From CBDUZS01 sp965371785 (lineage in GTDB: Bacteria; Fermentibacterota; Fermentibacteria; Fermentibacterales; JCC-6): DNA of 8,426 bases. Each line of letters starts with the position of its first letter. Within the stretch, counting starts at the first letter, position 1. Below are positions 5,748 to 8,426 of this stretch, piece by piece. The translations under genes and the position numbers were made by a program. The notes beneath the pieces are model-generated. The model was not told the origin of the DNA and did no database searches. It was given only the letters and a program-made list of their open reading frames with translations. The stretch lies in NCBI GenBank assembly GCA_965371785.1, contig CBDUZS010000086.1:1-8426 (forward strand). Direction: 5' to 3'.

Positions 5748-8027
5748 GAACACCAGCTTCTCGACTGCCTGCCGGGCTCCTGCCGATGCATGTACGAAGT
5801 ACACGCCGCTCGGCACCTGTTCTCCGTTCCCGTCGGTTCCGTTCCAGGGCACCGTATGCTCACCGGGAAGCCGCATCTCATCCAGCAGCGTTCTGACTTG
5901 TCTTCCGTGCAGGTCGAAGACGGATATCTCTATGTGACTGGCCGAAGAGAGTGTAAATCCAATTGAGCAGGAACTGCTGAACGGGTTTGGCTCGCCCGGC
6001 AGGATGGAGAGAAGGATACCGTCTCCCAGACCGGATCCTTCGGCAATGCCGGTGTAGACCCCGCCAAGCTCCAGCGATGGTTCTCCGAAGAGATTGAAGT
6101 TGTACAGGTTCATGTACTCGTATACGCTTTCCCAGCCGTAGACGGAGTTGGCATCGTACTTGCCCCAGTAGAGGGCGTCACCCACCCTGTATTCTTCAGC
6201 CACCAGGTAGCGGTTGAAATCGAAGCAGATCTGTTCCGTTCCGCCGGGTAAATTCTTCCAGTCAGCTGAAATAGATGCCGGTCGGGCCGCGCTGACTATG
6301 CCGATGGATGCTCCCCATCCGGGCTTGGTCAGGAGATCTATACCGCAGTTTCCGTACGGATTCGGCTCAGGGTAGCCCACATCGCACGAGACTGCGAATA
6401 CCACCGATGGATGATCATCGTCCAGGTCGGTGGAATTGATGTTAATGAAGGGGTAGCCCACGAGTTCGCCATTCGCCGATTCGGGAACACCGTCACCGTC
6501 GTCCCACAGCCAGACGGTCCTGGAGGCTCCGTTGGGCCACCCGTGCCCCGACCAGTTCACAACGGCATACTGGCCGTTGCGCCACGCGTTGGAAAAGGCG
6601 ATCTCACTGATGGGCGGCCATGGGAAGGGAGAGGTCACTAAGCCGGCTTGCTCGCTCATGTGTGTGATGCTGTAGCCGCTCATGAGACCGGTTTCGATGG
6701 AATCGAGGAGGGTTGCCCCGTCGATGAACGGGTATCCGCTGTAGTTCTGGTTCTCGAAGAAGAGAATCGATCCCGCATGGAGTACATTCGTTTTCCAGGA
6801 CCCGGTGTCCTGCTCGAAGGTCACCGTCTTACTAAGTGCATAGGTCACACGGCTGGAATTGCTGACGGGTATCCGGCCCACTGAGACCTCCGGCATGAAA
6901 TCCGGGACATCCTGATTGTACTCGCCGAGGTACCCATCCCCATCGAGATCCCATGATATGGAATCCGGGAACGAGAGGTCCGCGTAGTAACAGTCCGTGG
7001 GCGTTCCCGGGGCGATAAGGCCGGGATTGGAGGGGTCATAGACATGGTAGGATGAATCAGGATAACAGATACGCATTGGAACCGCAGCGTAGTTACCGAC
7101 GAAGAGGACGTATTCAATACTCCAGATGTTGTAATGACTCCTCAGGAAGTTCCTGATCTGTTCAGCCAGATCCGATCCGGGTTGACTCGTTATCTCGCTG
7201 TCGGTGATGAGAACCGTTTTCACGCTGAATCCCAGTTCGGTCTTCCAGTCGACGAAGCCGGACGAGTTTATGGAGTTCACGAGGTTGCCAGTTGTGATGA
7301 TGACGAAGTCCCAGGTCTCGTCCAGCAGGCCGGTCTCTACCTCTGAACCAAGGTAGCAGCCTGCGAATTCATGGTAGTTCGGAAAGAGCTCCCTTGCTCG
7401 TTCATCGGCAATGCAGTCGGCTCTCAACCGGTCGAAATGTTCAGCCTCCGCACTTCCTTCGTCAGGGGTGGAGTAAGTGATAACCACACCGATCTGATCG
7501 TGCAGGACCAGCCCCCCTGAGACGGGATTGAAACTGAAGGGAGAGTACGAGACAGAAGCATACGAGTACTTCCGCAGGGTGCCGGTACCCGCAAGCCATG
7601 CGAGTTCGTCTGGATAGGGTTCGTCATTGAAGTAGACGGATTCATGGTTTTGCTGCCATTCGATCCGTAACCTCTCCATCTGTTCTTCGAAGAAAGGAGA
7701 GCCTGGAATGGGAAGAATACCTGCGAATGGTTCGATATCGTAATGCCCGGGCAGCACGGTTTCCTGCGTACTGATGACCGTAACGGACGTTGCCCTGGCA
7801 CCAAGCGGGAGGAGAAAGAGGAATCTCTTCATCGGAAGCAGGGGTTTACCCGGATTCATGAGGAGCCCGAAGCCGTCCATTTCAATTCGGTCACCGCCTG
7901 GAGTCTGCATAAGATCAAATTCACCGGCCTGGAGAGTGACCGTCATCCGGCCCTGCCCTGCAAGGGTGGTCGAGACAGTTGCAATTGCACAGAACATGAC
8001 CATCATCGAAAGTGCCACTTTACTCAT
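5739..8027 (-). CDS. Secreted gingipain-like cysteine peptidase (family C25) with C-terminal FlgD-like sorting domain
   Basis: The 762-residue precursor starts with a signal peptide (residues 1-23, cut after TLA). A propeptide-like region follows, with the C25 N-terminal pattern GKPLLPMKRFLFLLP (60-74). The peptidase core begins near WDFVIITT (239-246) and shows VLFVGNYAAVP (307-317), a DLDGDG calcium loop (360-365), PEVSVGRIPV (379-388), the catalytic His in NWSGHG (H495), the catalytic Cys in VVFAVSCD (C548) and NLFGEPSLEL (645-654). From about 670 comes a FlgD-Ig/type IX-like domain (PNPFSS...ISVFDLHGRQV...GVYFVHAS...KLVFIR). Known C25 enzymes such as gingipains are extracellular or surface endopeptidases; the S1 preference cannot be judged here. 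ATG 8027 is preceded by GGAGG with 7-base spacing. It converges on the FG-GAP gene, whose product has a related tail, so both probably use the same export route. Confidence 0.9.
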   Translation of the reverse strand: MSKVALSMMVMFCAIATVSTTLAGQGRMTVTLQAGEFDLMQTPGGDRIEMDGFGLLMNPGKPLLPMKRFLFLLPLGARATSVTVISTQETVLPGHYDIEPFAGILPIPGSPFFEEQMERLRIEWQQNHESVYFNDEPYPDELAWLAGTGTLRKYSYASVSYSPFSFNPVSGGLVLHDQIGVVITYSTPDEGSAEAEHFDRLRADCIADERARELFPNYHEFAGCYLGSEVETGLLDETWDFVIITTGNLVNSINSSGFVDWKTELGFSVKTVLITDSEITSQPGSDLAEQIRNFLRSHYNIWSIEYVLFVGNYAAVPMRICYPDSSYHVYDPSNPGLIAPGTPTDCYYADLSFPDSISWDLDGDGYLGEYNQDVPDFMPEVSVGRIPVSNSSRVTYALSKTVTFEQDTGSWKTNVLHAGSILFFENQNYSGYPFIDGATLLDSIETGLMSGYSITHMSEQAGLVTSPFPWPPISEIAFSNAWRNGQYAVVNWSGHGWPNGASRTVWLWDDGDGVPESANGELVGYPFININSTDLDDDHPSVVFAVSCDVGYPEPNPYGNCGIDLLTKPGWGASIGIVSAARPASISADWKNLPGGTEQICFDFNRYLVAEEYRVGDALYWGKYDANSVYGWESVYEYMNLYNFNLFGEPSLELGGVYTGIAEGSGLGDGILLSILPGEPNPFSSSCSIGFTLSSASHIEISVFDLHGRQVRTLLDEMRLPGEHTVPWNGTDGNGEQVPSGVYFVHASAGARQAVEKLVFIR

Positions 8028-8034
8028 CTGTATA

Positions 8035-8039
8035 CCTCC
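8035..8039 (-). promoter_or_regulatory. Ribosome binding site of the C25 peptidase gene
   Basis: CCTCC on the + strand reads GGAGG on the - strand, 7 bases before the ATG at 8027. It confirms the start chosen in front of the signal peptide. Confidence 0.75.
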
Positions 8040-8074
8040 GTAAAAACCGGATGTCCCGTGTCAGTGTTTGCATT

Positions 8075-8107
8075 ACTATACACACAAATAGTAAAGCCGG
8101 TAACCGG
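8075..8107 (-). promoter_or_regulatory. Candidate promoter and palindrome upstream of the C25 peptidase gene
   Basis: On the - strand TATAGT (complement of 8075-8080) matches a -10 box in 5 of 6 positions. A weak -35 (TTACCG, 17 bases upstream) lies inside the palindrome CCGGTTACCGG (8097-8107). On the + strand the same bases form a tandem CCGGTAA-CCGGTAA (8097-8110). A palindrome over a -35 box could be an operator. Transcription would start near 8068, with a leader of about 40 bases. Tentative, because the remnant gene upstream could also read through. Confidence 0.28.
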
Positions 8108-8426
8108 TAAGAGACAAGATTTTGCGCGACATGCAGCGCTGCCCTTTACCCCGCTTGACTGACCCACTCATTCCTTGGTAATATTCCCAGCTCCCGTGGG
8201 CCAGCATGACGGTCCGCGGACAGCCCGAATCCATCCAGGCAGAAGACTGGCAGGTTAACTGATGCAGGCATGTCTCACACTGGGTGACGCACTCGTTCCG
8301 CGAAGAACCCTTTTTCGTGATGTCCTTCTCGTACTGGGCACAAAGGCGTTCAGCGGAACGTAGCTTTCGCAGGATGGACAGCTGATCCCTGCTTCAATGC
8401 AGATCCCTATCATCCTCTGTCGGTTA
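8076..8426 (-). pseudogene. Possible frameshifted small Cys-rich (zinc-ribbon-like) gene entering from the right edge
   Basis: One - strand frame, open from the window edge to TAA at 8255-8257, carries an ATG at 8413 and reads ICIEAGISCPSCESYVPLNAF, a zinc-ribbon-like CxxC start, then degrades to Ser/Arg-rich sequence. Another - strand frame, open from 8393 to TAG at 8076-8078, has no ATG in its first half but is protein-like after about 8336 (QYEKDITKKGSS, then CVTQCETCLHQLTCQ with clustered cysteines). In my hand count, G/C at third codon positions favours the first frame before about 8337 and the second frame after it. Restoring one C in the CCC run at about 8336-8338 (+ strand GGG) would join them. 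So this looks like one gene broken by a one-base loss, real or artefactual. The family is unknown; the end is uncertain and the tail overlaps the peptidase promoter region. Confidence 0.3.

Noticed and set aside
8155..8184. Good-looking + strand promoter TTGACT - 18 bases - TAATAT
   Set aside because: Nothing supportable lies downstream on the + strand (only an 18-codon ORF without ribosome site), and it falls inside the likely remnant gene on the other strand. Probably chance.
8212..8221. Palindrome GTCCGCGGAC
   Set aside because: A 10-base GC-rich palindrome without promoter or repeat context, inside probable coding remnant; expected by chance at this composition.
1..8426. CRISPR arrays, tRNA/rRNA genes, insertion sequences, transposase genes
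   Set aside because: I looked for regularly spaced repeats, cloverleaf-type ends and transposase motifs on both strands and saw none.

Overview
The window is bacterial, GC-rich and densely coded (GC content judged by eye). TGA is clearly a normal stop here: it ends at least five genes, several in ATGA or GTGA overlaps. The secreted gingipain-like (C25) peptidase and the FG-GAP/VCBS protein each carry a C-terminal FlgD-like/type IX-like sorting domain. That combination suggests the FCB group or a related candidate phylum (Fermentibacterota/Aegiribacteria-like lineages are one possibility), but no marker gene proves it.

Layout. (1) Positions 1-4351, + strand, form a tightly packed cluster: the C-terminal part of a radical SAM/SPASM protein cut by the window edge, a MurD-family Mur ligase with an unusual GTKGKS P-loop, a possible 21-codon ORF, a monotopic phosphoglycosyl transferase (bacterial sugar transferase family), a monoacylglycerol-lipase-like alpha/beta hydrolase, a class I O-methyltransferase and a small zinc-ribbon protein. 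Genes overlap by 4 bases or lie a few bases apart, and four consecutive genes start with GTG or TTG. A Mur ligase beside a polyprenyl-phosphate phosphosugar transferase points to an envelope glycan or an aminoacylated sugar, but the product cannot be named. (2) Positions 4352-4516 are a leader with a candidate sigma70-type promoter. (3) Positions 4517-5731 encode a secreted FG-GAP protein whose frame contains one TGA (codon 100) and is otherwise open to the C-terminal sorting domain. (4) Positions 5739-8027, - strand, encode a convergent secreted C25-family peptidase. (5) Positions 8028-8426 hold its upstream region and the likely remnant of a frameshifted Cys-rich small gene entering from the right edge.

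The most interesting signal is the in-frame TGA of the FG-GAP gene. Twenty-three bases further on comes a perfect 8-bp hairpin with a GGT loop. The geometry fits a relaxed bacterial SECIS element and would place a Sec-Cys pair (G-U-C-T-G) in a secreted beta-propeller-type protein. A nonsense mutation, an assembly error or chance are live alternatives. The second point is the non-canonical MurD homologue between a radical SAM/SPASM protein and a phosphosugar transferase, which could be a dedicated modified-glycan pathway.
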